This document shows positions 41,857 to 49,803 of a stretch of 64,000 nt of DNA, piece after piece. Both the position numbers and the translations under genes were made by a program. The DNA lies in the NCBI RefSeq assembly GCF_000381025.1, contig NZ_KB905826.1:1-64000 (forward strand), written 5' to 3'. Under the pieces are notes generated by a model that had not been told where the DNA came from, searched no databases, and saw only the letters and a list, made by a program, of their open reading frames with translations. The stretch comes from Streptomyces sulphureus DSM 40104. Its GTDB lineage: Bacteria > Actinomycetota > Actinomycetes > Streptomycetales > Streptomycetaceae. The first letter of the stretch is position 1; every line of letters starts with the position of its first letter.

Positions 41857-42528
41857 ATGGTGCAGAAACAGCAGCGTGAGATGCCGGTCGTCCGCAGGCC
41901 CGGGTTGGCCCTGCCACCGCTCTCCCCTTTCCGTGAAGGGGAGTTGGGGCCCGAGGGCGATCACGACGGCGTGGCCTTCGAGGACCTTGACCTGAGTGGG
42001 CAGTCCGCTATCGGGACGATGTTCCTCGACTGCGGCCTCCACCGCTGCCGGCTCGACGACGCGGCGCTGGGGCGGGCCCGCTTCCTCGACTCGCTCCTCG
42101 ACTCCGTCTCCGGGGTGGGCACGGACCTCGCCGGCGCGCAACTCCGCGACGTGGAGCTGCGGGACGCGCGGCTCGGCGGCACCAAGCTCCAGGGGGCCGC
42201 GTTCGACCGGGTGCTCATCCGCGGCGGCAAGCTCGAGTTCCTCAACCTGCGCCAGGCCGAGTTGACCGATGTGGCCTTCGAGGGGTGCGTCCTCGTCGAA
42301 CCGGACTTCTCCGGGGCCAGGTTGCGGCGGGTCTCGTTCGACGGCTGCACGCTGCGGCGGTCGGATCTGACAGGCGCGGAGCTGCAGGATGTCGATCTGC
42401 GGGGAGCGGTGGAGCTGGACATCGCCTCGGGGAGCGACCGCCTTTCGGGAACGGTGATCTCGTCGGTGCAGCTCACGGAGTTGGCGCCGGTGCTCGCGGC
42501 TCAGCTTGGGTTGCGCGTGCAGGGGTAG
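41857..42528 (+). CDS. Pentapeptide-repeat protein
   Basis: A 223-residue protein (start 41857; ATG 41848 is an alternative). From about residue 45 it consists of five-residue repeats with Leu or Phe in the centre position, such as DLSGQ, RLDDA, RFLDS, DLAGA, ELRDA, KLQGA and DLTGA. These should fold as a right-handed quadrilateral beta helix. Some family members mimic DNA and protect gyrase (Qnr, MfpA), while most have unknown roles. No membrane segment is present. The surface charge pattern was not evaluated. Confidence 0.88.
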   Translation: MVQKQQREMPVVRRPGLALPPLSPFREGELGPEGDHDGVAFEDLDLSGQSAIGTMFLDCGLHRCRLDDAALGRARFLDSLLDSVSGVGTDLAGAQLRDVELRDARLGGTKLQGAAFDRVLIRGGKLEFLNLRQAELTDVAFEGCVLVEPDFSGARLRRVSFDGCTLRRSDLTGAELQDVDLRGAVELDIASGSDRLSGTVISSVQLTELAPVLAAQLGLRVQG

Positions 42529-42832
42529 GAGCAACCGGCTCCTGCGGGTGGGTAGTTGGCGTGCGAGGAAGAGCGGCGATTCGCGGATTGCGTGACGTGC
42601 GCAGGCTCTCTCGATGGACCCGAACGCTTCCTACCGTGAAAGCGGAGCGGAGAAGTGCGCGTGGCGACAGCCGAGGCCGCCGAGCGTGCGCCACGTGCAC
42701 GGGACCCGCGCTCCGCACCGGGCGCAGCGCACCCCCCATCCGACTCGGCGCTGCACCGCGGGAAGCGTCAGGCGAGGTGAGCCGGTGGCCTGGCGCGTCC
42801 TCGTCAAAGGTCCCTCTCGGAGGCGGTCGGTC
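42529..42832. other. Intergenic region with possible small zinc-ribbon ORF
   Basis: About 300 bases. A minus-strand frame (42631-42879) overlaps the end of the next gene. It contains VRCARCGARVPC and LGCRH, a pattern like the short zinc ribbons of Streptomyces hypothetical proteins, but has no convincing start or ribosome site. I do not call it a gene. Confidence 0.3.
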
Positions 42833-43123
42833 TCAGGAGAGGTACCCCTCGACCTCCGTCTGCGGCCGTACGCGCGCACGGGACGGGTCCTCGCCCGCCT
42901 CCTGCGCGGCCCGGCGCTGGCGGAGCAGGTCCCAGCACTGGTCCAACTCCCGCTCCACGTCGGCGAGGGCGGCGTTCTCCTCGTCGCTGCTCAGCTCTCC
43001 CTCGGAGAGCCGGGCGCGGAGCCGGTGCTCGTCCTCGACGAGCTGCTGGACTCTGCCGAGGATCTGTGTCTGGGCCCGGTGCTCGCGTTCGTCGGCCACC
43101 GGGTCGTTCTGCGGCTTGCCCAT
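42833..43123 (-). CDS. DUF2630 family small protein
   Basis: A 96-residue hydrophilic, mostly helical protein: ILGRVQQLVEDEHRLRARL, then an acidic turn (SEGELSSDEENA) and a second helix with the Trp motif LDQCWDLLRQRRAAQEAGEDP. This two-helix hairpin is the DUF2630 pattern widespread in actinobacteria; function unknown. ATG 43123 is preceded by GAGGAAGGTGG. It is in a minus-strand group with the next hypothetical gene. Confidence 0.85.
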   Translation of the reverse strand: MGKPQNDPVADEREHRAQTQILGRVQQLVEDEHRLRARLSEGELSSDEENAALADVERELDQCWDLLRQRRAAQEAGEDPSRARVRPQTEVEGYLS

Positions 43124-43193
43124 CGCGTCCACCTTCCTCGAGCTCTGCGTCCAGCGTAGGAACGCGGCGCGGACCTCGCGATTCGGGCGTGGG

Positions 43194-43691
43194 TCACACC
43201 CGTGGCCGGCGGGCGAGGAGGCCGAGGACGGAAGGGTTGTGGTCGAGCCCCTCGTGCATGTCGGTGAGGTCGGCGACGAGGTCGTGGAGGAAGTCGCGGG
43301 CCTCCCGGCGCAGCACCGAGTGGGAGAGGACGAGCGGCGGCGCTGTCCTCGCGGTCCAATCGGCAGTGATCTCGACTGTTCCGAAGCGGCGTGTGAACCG
43401 CATGCGGTCCGCCGACTCGGTGAAGTCGAACTCTGCCTCGTAGGGACCGGGGGCACGGCTGCCGCGCGGGTCGCGGTCGAGCTCTTCCACGATGTCGGAG
43501 AGGGCCCATGCGAAGTCGAGGACCGGCACCCATCCCCAGGCTGTGGAGAGTTCGGTGTCCTCCTCCGTGTCGGCGAGGTGGACGTCGCCGCAGAAGAGGT
43601 CGTGGCGGAGGGTGCGGACGTCGGCTGCGGCGTAGTCCGTCTGCGGCGGGTCCGGGAAGCGGGGCGAGAGCGAGTAGCCGATGTCGAGCAC
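43194..43691 (-). CDS. Conserved hypothetical protein
   Basis: A 165-residue soluble protein without signal or membrane segments. It starts LDIGYSLSPRFPDPPQTDY, contains a Trp-rich centre (STAWGWVPVLDFAWALSD) and alternating strands (YEAEFDFTE, MRFTRRFGTVEITADW) followed by a helix (SHSVLRREARDFLHDLVADL). I recognise the look of a Streptomyces hypothetical family but no function. Codon use is normal, supporting a real gene. Confidence 0.7.
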   Translation of the reverse strand: MLDIGYSLSPRFPDPPQTDYAAADVRTLRHDLFCGDVHLADTEEDTELSTAWGWVPVLDFAWALSDIVEELDRDPRGSRAPGPYEAEFDFTESADRMRFTRRFGTVEITADWTARTAPPLVLSHSVLRREARDFLHDLVADLTDMHEGLDHNPSVLGLLARRPRV

Positions 43692-43791
43692 CGGGGGATG
43701 GTTTCACGGCGGACGGCCGGAAGGGACACCGGGACCGCGGGCGCCGGCCGACCCGTTGAGCGGAGCGGCGGGCCGGCCGGCGCGGCGCACG

Positions 43792-44367
43792 TCAGACGTT
43801 GACGCCGAAGTCCTGCGCGATGCCGGTGAGCCCGGAGGCGTAGCCCTGGCCGACGGCGCGGAACTTCCACTCCTCGCCGTGCCGGTACATCTCGCCGAAG
43901 ACCATCGCCGTCTCCGTCGCCGCGTCCTCCGAGAGGTCGTAGCGGGCGATCTCGGATTCGTCGGACTGGTTGACGATCCGGATGAAGGCGTTCCGCACCT
44001 GGCCGAAGTTCTGGCTGCGCGACTCGGCGTCGTAGATCGACACCGGGAAGACGATCTTGTCCACCTCGGCGGGGAGGGAGGCGAGGTTGATCTTGATCTG
44101 CTCGTCGTCGCCCTCGCCCTCGCCGGTGACGTTGTCGCCGGTGTGCACGATGGTCTGGTCCGGCGTCGCCGTGTTGTTGAAGAAGACGAAGTGCTGGTCC
44201 GAGTAGACCTTGCCGGCCTCGTTGACGGCGATGGCGCTCGCGTCGAGGTCGAAGTCGGTACCCGTGGTGGTGCGCACGTCCCAGCCGAGGCCGACCGTGA
44301 CGGCGCCCAGGCCCGGTGCCTCCTTGGTGAGCGAGACGTTGCCGCCCTTGGACAGGCTTACAGCCAT
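43792..44367 (-). CDS. terD: TerD-family calcium-binding stress protein
   Basis: A 191-residue protein nearly colinear with the TerD family: MAVSLSKGGNVSLTKEAPGL, the calcium-binding acidic strand DFDLDASAIAVNEAGKV, FFNNTATPD, and EIARYDLSEDAATETAMVFGE. TerD proteins bind calcium and act in tellurite resistance, envelope stress and, in Streptomyces, development. Several paralogues are usual per genome and this one is not part of a ter cluster here. Confidence 0.93.
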   Translation of the reverse strand: MAVSLSKGGNVSLTKEAPGLGAVTVGLGWDVRTTTGTDFDLDASAIAVNEAGKVYSDQHFVFFNNTATPDQTIVHTGDNVTGEGEGDDEQIKINLASLPAEVDKIVFPVSIYDAESRSQNFGQVRNAFIRIVNQSDESEIARYDLSEDAATETAMVFGEMYRHGEEWKFRAVGQGYASGLTGIAQDFGVNV

Positions 44368-44582
44368 GGGGTGCCCTTCTGTCAGTTCGCTTGCCCGGAG
44401 TCTCCGGGATCGAGGGTCGAGGGAGGCGCACCGGCGGAACGCCGCCCTGTCCTCCTCAACGCCCTCCGGGCGGCGACGGGTTCCAGAATCTTTGCGTTCT
44501 TTACGCGCCGTTGTCGGGGAGCCGCTCGGGGTCGCGCGCAAATGCGGATGACGGACGCACGCCGGAGCGCGACCATGGACGC

Positions 44583-45017
44583 ATGTCAGGGCCCTATGTC
44601 ATACGAGGCTCGGTGGTGCTCCCCGAGTCGGAGCTGAACTGGCGCTTCTCGCGCTCCTCGGGGCCGGGCGGCCAGCACGTCAACACCGCCGACACCCGCG
44701 TCGAACTCCGCTTCCCGCTGGCGCGCACCGAGGCCCTGCCTCCGGTGTGGAAGGAGCGGGCGCTGGAGCGCCTCGCCGACCGGCTGACGGAGGACGGTGT
44801 CCTCGTCGTCCGCGCCGACCAGCACCGCTCGCAGTGGCGCAACCGCGAGACCGCCGCCGTCCGCATGGCCGCGCTCCTCGCCGAGGCGACGGCGCCACCG
44901 CCCCCGCCCCGTCGGAGGAAGCGCACGCCCCGCCGCGTCAACGAGCGCCGCCTGCAGGAGAAGAAGCGCAGGGGCGACCTCAAACGTGGCCGCTCCAGGG
45001 GCGGTAGCTGGGACTGA
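44583..45017 (+). CDS. arfB: Peptidyl-tRNA hydrolase ArfB-like ribosome rescue factor
   Basis: A 144-residue class I release-factor-like protein. The catalytic GGQ motif is in SSGPGGQHVNTADTRVELRF. The C-terminal tail is basic (RRRKRTPRRVNERRLQEKKR), which in ArfB/YaeJ enters the empty mRNA channel of stalled ribosomes. Domain 2, used for stop-codon reading, is missing, so it acts without a stop codon. The ATG at 44583 follows the TerD promoter region, divergent from terD. Confidence 0.92.
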   Translation: MSGPYVIRGSVVLPESELNWRFSRSSGPGGQHVNTADTRVELRFPLARTEALPPVWKERALERLADRLTEDGVLVVRADQHRSQWRNRETAAVRMAALLAEATAPPPPPRRRKRTPRRVNERRLQEKKRRGDLKRGRSRGGSWD

Positions 45018-45025
45018 GCGCCGCG

Positions 45026-45622
45026 CTACCCGAGCGCCCGGTAGTTGCTGCGGTAGTAGACGAGCGGGGAGCGGTCCTCCTGCCCGAGGCGGGTGGCGAG
45101 GACGCGGCCGACGACGAGCGTGTGGTCCCCCGCGTGCACCCGCTGCTCGGTGCGGCACTCCACGGCGGCGAGTGCACCGTCGACGAGCGGGGCGCCGCTC
45201 ATCTCCCCGACGGTGTGGGGAAGTTCGCGGAAGAGCAGGCGGTCGCTGAGGCGCCCCTTCATGGCGAAGCGGCCGGCGACCTGGCGCTGCTCGTCGGTGA
45301 GGAGCGAGACGGCCCAGTGGTCCTGGCGTTCGAGCAGCTCGTCCATCCGGGAATCCGTGCGCAGGCTGACGAGTACCAGCGGCGGTTCGAGGGAGACGGA
45401 GAGGAACGCCGTCGCGGTCATGCCGACGTCGCTGCCCGAGGTCCCCTCCTCCGGGTCGTGCGCCGTGGCCAGCACGACGCCGGCGGCGAGTCGTGCCATC
45501 GCGGCCCGGAACTGCTCATCGCTCACCCCTTCAGGATGGGGTATCGCCGCCGAGCCCCGACCGCCCCCCGCGGAGGACTCGTCGGACTCGGAGTTCGTCT
45601 GCTGTTGCACTGCATGGGACAC
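45026..45622 (-). CDS. Flavin reductase domain protein
   Basis: A 198-residue FMN-binding split-barrel reductase, as in two-component monooxygenases: FRAAMARLAAGVVLATA, GMTATAFLSVSLEPPLVLVSL and HTLVVGRVLATRLG. It probably supplies reduced flavin from NAD(P)H. The N-terminal about 35 residues are disordered (QQQTNSESDESSAGGG). GTG 45622 is used because TAGCGT ends 7 bases before it; ATG 45652 is an alternative. No monooxygenase lies next to it. It ends 8 bases from the convergent ArfB-like gene. Confidence 0.87.
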   Translation of the reverse strand: MSHAVQQQTNSESDESSAGGGRGSAAIPHPEGVSDEQFRAAMARLAAGVVLATAHDPEEGTSGSDVGMTATAFLSVSLEPPLVLVSLRTDSRMDELLERQDHWAVSLLTDEQRQVAGRFAMKGRLSDRLLFRELPHTVGEMSGAPLVDGALAAVECRTEQRVHAGDHTLVVGRVLATRLGQEDRSPLVYYRSNYRALG

Positions 45623-45808
45623 GTGAGCAACGCTAACGACCGCGCTGACCATACGGAATCGGCCTCGGGTACCAGAGGGCCCAGGACCTTCGGCCGGTCC
45701 GCAGCAGTGGCGCGACGCCCTTCGGCCGCGTCGGGGGCCGCATTCCAAGGCGGAGGGGCGTCCGTCCCCGGTGCTCCACGCTCCGGGGTCAACTGACTGC
45801 GTATTGTT

Positions 45809-45822
45809 GTGACTTGAGTCAC
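45809..45822 (+). promoter_or_regulatory. Crp-type binding site upstream of cdgB
   Basis: GTGACTTGAGTCAC fits the S. coelicolor Crp pattern GTG-N6-GNCAC (recalled) exactly and is a 5-4-5 inverted repeat. It lies 127 bases before the cdgB ATG and about 190 bases before the flavin reductase start on the other strand. Confidence 0.5.
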
Positions 45823-45838
45823 AGACGGGGGTAATTGT

Positions 45839-45851
45839 TGACCCTGAGTAC
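45839..45851 (+). promoter_or_regulatory. BldD-type box upstream of cdgB
   Basis: TGACCCTGAGTAC matches 8 of 9 fixed positions of the BldD consensus (TNACNC-A/T-GNGTNA, from memory); only the last A is C. cdgB is a known BldD target in S. coelicolor, which supports the call. Confidence 0.55.
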
Positions 45852-45948
45852 CGAGTGAACAGCTCGCTGTGATTCAGTGGCCGGTGGCAGTCGGAGTGAC
45901 ATCCCACGAGTACCTGGAGTGCGCGAACGTGGCTCAGGGGGGAGGGCG

Positions 45949-47631
45949 ATGGAGACCGAGTCGGAGCCCTATGTCCGCCTCGCCAGTCTGCGGCAGTTGC
46001 ACCATGCCCTGGCACGGCTCAACACCGCCCGCAGCCTCGCCGACACCCTCCAGTGCGTCGCCGACGGCGTCGTCGACTGCCTAGGATTCCAGCTCGCCGC
46101 GGTGAACCTCGTACGCGGGGAGGGCGACCTCGTGGTCGCCGCCGTCGCGGGGAGCGACGCGGCCGAGGCCGTGATGAGCGGCAGGGTCGGCTCCCGCGAC
46201 GCGTGGGACCGGCGCCTGGGGATGGGTGAGCGCTGGGGCGAGCTCGTCTTCGTCCCCTACGCCGAGGGCTGGGTGCTCGACGGGGACGACGTGCCGGAGT
46301 GGCACACGGCAGGGCCTGCCCCGCGCTTCCCCAACGAGTGGCACCCGATGGACCGGCTGATGGCCCCGCTGTGCACCTCGGACGGCGAGCTGATCGGCGT
46401 CCTCTCGGTCGACCGCCCCGTCAACGGGCGGCGTCCGGGCGCCTGGGGCTGCGAGGCGCTCCAGATGTACACCTCGCAGGCGGCGATAGCCATCAGCAAT
46501 GCACGGCTGCGCTCCAACATGCAGCGCGCCCTCGTCAGGCTCGAACGCGAGCAGCAGGCTCTCCGCGCGAGCGAGGAGAGCTTCCGCCAGGCGTTCGAGT
46601 ACGCACCGAGCGGCATGGCCGTCGCGGAGATGGGCGGCGACCAGCACGGCCGCCTCGTCCGTGCCAACGACGCGCTCTGCCGCCTGCTGGGGCGCCCGGC
46701 GGCGGCGATGCGCCGGTACTCCTTCTCCGACCTCGTCCACCCCGAGGACATCACGACGCTGCTGCGGACGTCGGCCGAGGGTGGCCGTGCCGAGCTGCGG
46801 CTCTCGCGCAGGGACGGTTCCTACGTGTGGGTCTCGCTGCGGAACTCCGTCGTCGCCGACACCGCGGACGGGCCGCGCCTCCTCCTCACCCACGTCGAGG
46901 ACATCGAGGAGCGCAAGCGGCACGAGCTCCACCTCGCGCACCGCGCCAGCCACGACTCCCTCACCGGGCTCCCCAACAGCGCCGAGCTGCGGTCGCGCCT
47001 CTCCAGCAGGCTGTGCAACCGCCCGAGCCCGGCGCTGGCACCTGCGGAGGCGTACGGCTGGGCCGAGGAGGAGGGCGCCGGTTTCGAGCCGCCCTACTCT
47101 CTCGACGCGCAGGGGTTCCCCGAGGTCTATCCGTTCGAGCCGCCCGAGGGCGCGGGCGCCGAGGCGCCGTCGCCGCTCTCGCCGACGCCGAACCACGTCC
47201 ACGCCGAGCCTCCGGAGGAAGGGCCCGACGGCCGGAAGGGGCTCGCCGTCCTCTTCTGCGACCTCGACGGGTTCAAGTCGATCAACGACCGGCACGGCCA
47301 CCACTGCGGTGACGCCGTCCTCATCGAGGTCGCCAATCGCCTCACGGCCGGGGTCCGCGAGAACGACACCGTGGCGCGCCTGGGCGGCGACGAGTTCGTG
47401 GTCCTCGCCGACGGGCTCGGGCCCGCCGAGGCGCAGGACCTCGCCGTGCGGCTGCGCAACGCGATCATCCCGCCGATCCGGGTCGACGGCGGCAGCGTCC
47501 GCGTGGGCGCGAGCTTCGGCATCGGCTGGGCGCAGTGCGGCATGACGGCCGACGAGGTGCTGCACTCCGCGGACCAGCGGATGTACGTCGAGAAGCGGTC
47601 CCGTTCCAAGGGGCAGCGTCGGGCCGGCTAG
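45949..47631 (+). CDS. cdgB: Diguanylate cyclase CdgB (GAF-PAS-GGDEF)
   Basis: Makes cyclic di-GMP, the second messenger that controls Streptomyces development through BldD. The 560-residue soluble protein has a GAF domain (about 15-195), PAS/PAC (about 215-335; SFRQAFEYAPSGMAVAEMGG) and a GGDEF domain. Its active site is LGGDEF (479-483), and an intact inhibitory I-site R-x-x-D (470-473) lies five residues before it. About 75 residues of Pro/Glu-rich sequence interrupt the GGDEF domain after LTGLPNSAELRSRL. ATG 45949 follows GGGGGGAGGG; the frame extends upstream without support. Domain order matches SCO4281. Confidence 0.92.
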   Translation: METESEPYVRLASLRQLHHALARLNTARSLADTLQCVADGVVDCLGFQLAAVNLVRGEGDLVVAAVAGSDAAEAVMSGRVGSRDAWDRRLGMGERWGELVFVPYAEGWVLDGDDVPEWHTAGPAPRFPNEWHPMDRLMAPLCTSDGELIGVLSVDRPVNGRRPGAWGCEALQMYTSQAAIAISNARLRSNMQRALVRLEREQQALRASEESFRQAFEYAPSGMAVAEMGGDQHGRLVRANDALCRLLGRPAAAMRRYSFSDLVHPEDITTLLRTSAEGGRAELRLSRRDGSYVWVSLRNSVVADTADGPRLLLTHVEDIEERKRHELHLAHRASHDSLTGLPNSAELRSRLSSRLCNRPSPALAPAEAYGWAEEEGAGFEPPYSLDAQGFPEVYPFEPPEGAGAEAPSPLSPTPNHVHAEPPEEGPDGRKGLAVLFCDLDGFKSINDRHGHHCGDAVLIEVANRLTAGVRENDTVARLGGDEFVVLADGLGPAEAQDLAVRLRNAIIPPIRVDGGSVRVGASFGIGWAQCGMTADEVLHSADQRMYVEKRSRSKGQRRAG

Positions 47632-47752
47632 CGGATGCGGGCCGAGGGCGCCGCGTCGCCTAATGTGGCTGCCGCACAGGGGAGTTCGTCCGTGTGGGGG
47701 CGACGCGTTGCGGGGTGTGGGGGTTCTGTGGGGATGTGAGGTTCGCCGCTGT

Positions 47753-47769
47753 CCCGCATGAGATGCGGG
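47753..47769. terminator. Short hairpin downstream of cdgB
   Basis: CCCGCAT (47753-47759) pairs with ATGCGGG (47763-47769) around a GAG loop, about 120 bases past the cdgB stop. The 293-base gap also holds TAGGCT (47885-47890), a possible -10 for the next gene. No gene is seen in it. Confidence 0.45.
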
Positions 47770-47924
47770 GGCCCGGATGAGGCTCTGCCCAACGTCCGTA
47801 TGGTGCACGTACGTCGCTCGTTGTTGTTCACAGAGCGGCTTTGTCTGATCGTTCCGTGTTGGCCTGATGGCCGCCCCGGAGAGGTAGGCTCAGCCGGATA
47901 CCAAAGCAGTGGGGAGTGAAGGGG

Positions 47925-48845
47925 ATGACCGCCGAGAACAACGGCTCGGGTTCGGCGCCGGAGGGCGACGACCCGTTCGCCTACCTGTACAGGCAGGAGG
48001 GCGCCGCAGGCTCAGCGGGCCAGACGGCTTCCCAACCCGGCGTCCCCAGGCGTTCGTACAACCAGGTCCGCGCCGTCGGTGAACGGCAGTACGGCCAGGC
48101 GCAGTCGGGCGCACCCGGCCCGGCCCAGCAGCCCAACGCGCACTACGCGGCCCCCGAGACGATGCCGGGCGGCCGCGCCGCCGCCCGTCAGGAGGGGCAG
48201 CCGCAGCGCGGCGGCCGGAACCGCACCGGCCTGTTGATCGGGGCGATCGCCGTGGTCGCGGCCGTCGTCGTCGGTATCGGTGCGGCCGTCATCTTCAACA
48301 ACGACGAGAGCGCTCCGCCCGAGCAGCAGGCGGGCAGTGGCGAGACGGACCAGCCCGGCGAGGAGGAGCCCGAGGAGGACACCGCGGGCGGCGACGACAA
48401 GAAGCCCCAGAAGGAACTCCCCAAGGAGGACGCCGCATCGCTCCGGCTCGACGGCGGCGCCGTCCCGGCGAAGGACGTCGCCGACGCACAGGCACGCGGC
48501 GGCACGTACGTGGGCGGCATGGACAAGCCGGGCGCCTCGGTGACCTGGGAGCTCAAGGACATCCCGAAGGACGGCAAGTACACGCTCTTCGTGCGGTACG
48601 GCGTCCCGGGCAAGGACGCGGACGCCACGCTCGCGGTCAACGGCAAGCCCAGCTCCCAGAAGCTCAACCTCTCCAACTTCGCCGGTGCCGACAAGGGCGA
48701 GTGGGACAAGGGCTGGACACGCACCTTCTCCTGGATCGACCTGAAGAAGGGCGACAACGCCGTCACCATCTCCTGCGGCGACGGCAACACCTGCAACTTC
48801 AACCTCGACCAGATGTGGCTCAAGGGCGGCTGGGTCAAGCAGTGA
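47925..48845 (+). CDS. Membrane-anchored carbohydrate-binding protein (CBM6/35-like)
   Basis: A 306-residue protein with a cytoplasmic N terminus of about 100 residues rich in Gly/Gln, and a membrane helix (LLIGAIAVVAAVVVGIGAAV, about 105-126). An acidic linker (about 130-165) and an exported domain follow. The exported part resembles CBM6/CBM35 jelly rolls: ARGGTYVGGMDKPGASVTWE, YTLFVRYGVPGKDADATLAV and the final FNLDQMWLKGGW. It probably binds cell-wall or exogenous glycans. Two cysteines (ISCGDGNTC) may form a disulfide. It is a single gene. Confidence 0.83.
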   Translation: MTAENNGSGSAPEGDDPFAYLYRQEGAAGSAGQTASQPGVPRRSYNQVRAVGERQYGQAQSGAPGPAQQPNAHYAAPETMPGGRAAARQEGQPQRGGRNRTGLLIGAIAVVAAVVVGIGAAVIFNNDESAPPEQQAGSGETDQPGEEEPEEDTAGGDDKKPQKELPKEDAASLRLDGGAVPAKDVADAQARGGTYVGGMDKPGASVTWELKDIPKDGKYTLFVRYGVPGKDADATLAVNGKPSSQKLNLSNFAGADKGEWDKGWTRTFSWIDLKKGDNAVTISCGDGNTCNFNLDQMWLKGGWVKQ

Positions 48846-48899
48846 CCGGCGGGCCGCTGCCCCGCCGGGGTGCGGACGCGCTCGGCTAGAGTCGCTCGC

Positions 48900-49754
48900 G
48901 TGCCCGCCGTACCGCGCCTCATCGATTGCGAAGAGATCCGCCACACGTCACAAGGGCTGGCGCTCCCCGCGCTGCTGTGGCGGGCGGGGCCCGGGTGGCG
49001 GATGGCGTCGAGCGCCGTGGTGGGCGGGGGGATCGGCGAGCGCGGCTGGTTCCTCAACGCGCAGGTGCAGCACGGGTATCGGCGGCGCGACCCGGAGGCG
49101 CACCTCCGGGAGATCGCCGCGGCGCACGTGGCGGGCGAGGGCGTCGCGATGATGACGGCAGCGGAGATCTCGCGCGCACGCGGGCTCGCGACCGACGGCG
49201 GCGCAGAGGCGCTGGTGACCGCCGGGGTGGGCGTCGCCGGTTGGGCCGCCGTCCCTGCCGGGGCCGCCGTGGCGCCGAGCGGGCCCGGCACCGTCAACAT
49301 CCTCGCCGCGCTGCCGGTGCCGCTCTCCGACGCGGCGCTCGTCAACGCCGTCGCGACGGCCACGGAGGCGAAGGTGCAGGCGCTCGTCGAAGCCGGGTAC
49401 GAGGCGACCGGTACCCCGACGGACGCGGTGTGCGTGGCGGCGCAGACGCTCCCCGTACGGGGCGGCCCGTGGGCAACTCGGGCCGCCGTCACCGGAGTTC
49501 GGGTGCCTCGTCAAGCCCCGCGGGAGCCGAAGCGCGCCCCCGGCGGTGAGCGCCCGGCGCACGCCGTGACGGCGGGCAGGCGCCCCGAGGAGTCTCAGGG
49601 AACGGCCCGTGCCGAGGCGGCAGAGCCCGCGGTCGTCCAGTTCGCCGGCCCGCGCTCGGAGTGGGGCGCACGGCTCGCGCGGGCGGTCCACGGGGCGACC
49701 GCCCAAGCCCTGGTGCGGTACGCGGCCGTTCGGGACGCGCGGGCGAGTACCTGA
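48900..49754 (+). CDS. cbiZ: Adenosylcobinamide amidohydrolase (CbiZ family)
   Basis: Cleaves the aminopropanol side chain from cobinamide to give cobyric acid for cobalamin salvage. The 284-residue protein carries the family core: GVGVAGWAAVPAG, GTVNILAALPVPLSDAALVN, and VEAGYEATGTPTDAVCVA, with the C-terminal SEWGARLARAVHGA helix. A stretch of about 60 residues rich in Pro, Arg and Ala (after TRAAVTGVRVP) separates the last two segments. The GTG start comes 7 bases after TAGAGT and lacks a ribosome site, so the mRNA may be leaderless. No other cobalamin genes lie nearby. Confidence 0.85.
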   Translation: MPAVPRLIDCEEIRHTSQGLALPALLWRAGPGWRMASSAVVGGGIGERGWFLNAQVQHGYRRRDPEAHLREIAAAHVAGEGVAMMTAAEISRARGLATDGGAEALVTAGVGVAGWAAVPAGAAVAPSGPGTVNILAALPVPLSDAALVNAVATATEAKVQALVEAGYEATGTPTDAVCVAAQTLPVRGGPWATRAAVTGVRVPRQAPREPKRAPGGERPAHAVTAGRRPEESQGTARAEAAEPAVVQFAGPRSEWGARLARAVHGATAQALVRYAAVRDARAST

Positions 49755-49803
49755 TCGGACCGCTCCCCGACTCGACGGCGTCGGACGGGTCTGCGGCCGC
49801 CTC

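Noticed and set aside
42631..42879. Small zinc-ribbon-like ORF on the minus strand
   Set aside because: It has CxxC and GLGCRH patterns but no convincing start codon or ribosome site, and overlaps the DUF2630 gene.
45809..45822. Reading the GTGAC/GTCAC dyad as a BldD box
   Set aside because: The spacer is one base short and the central C-A/T-G positions do not match; the Crp pattern fits better, and a better BldD match lies at 45839.
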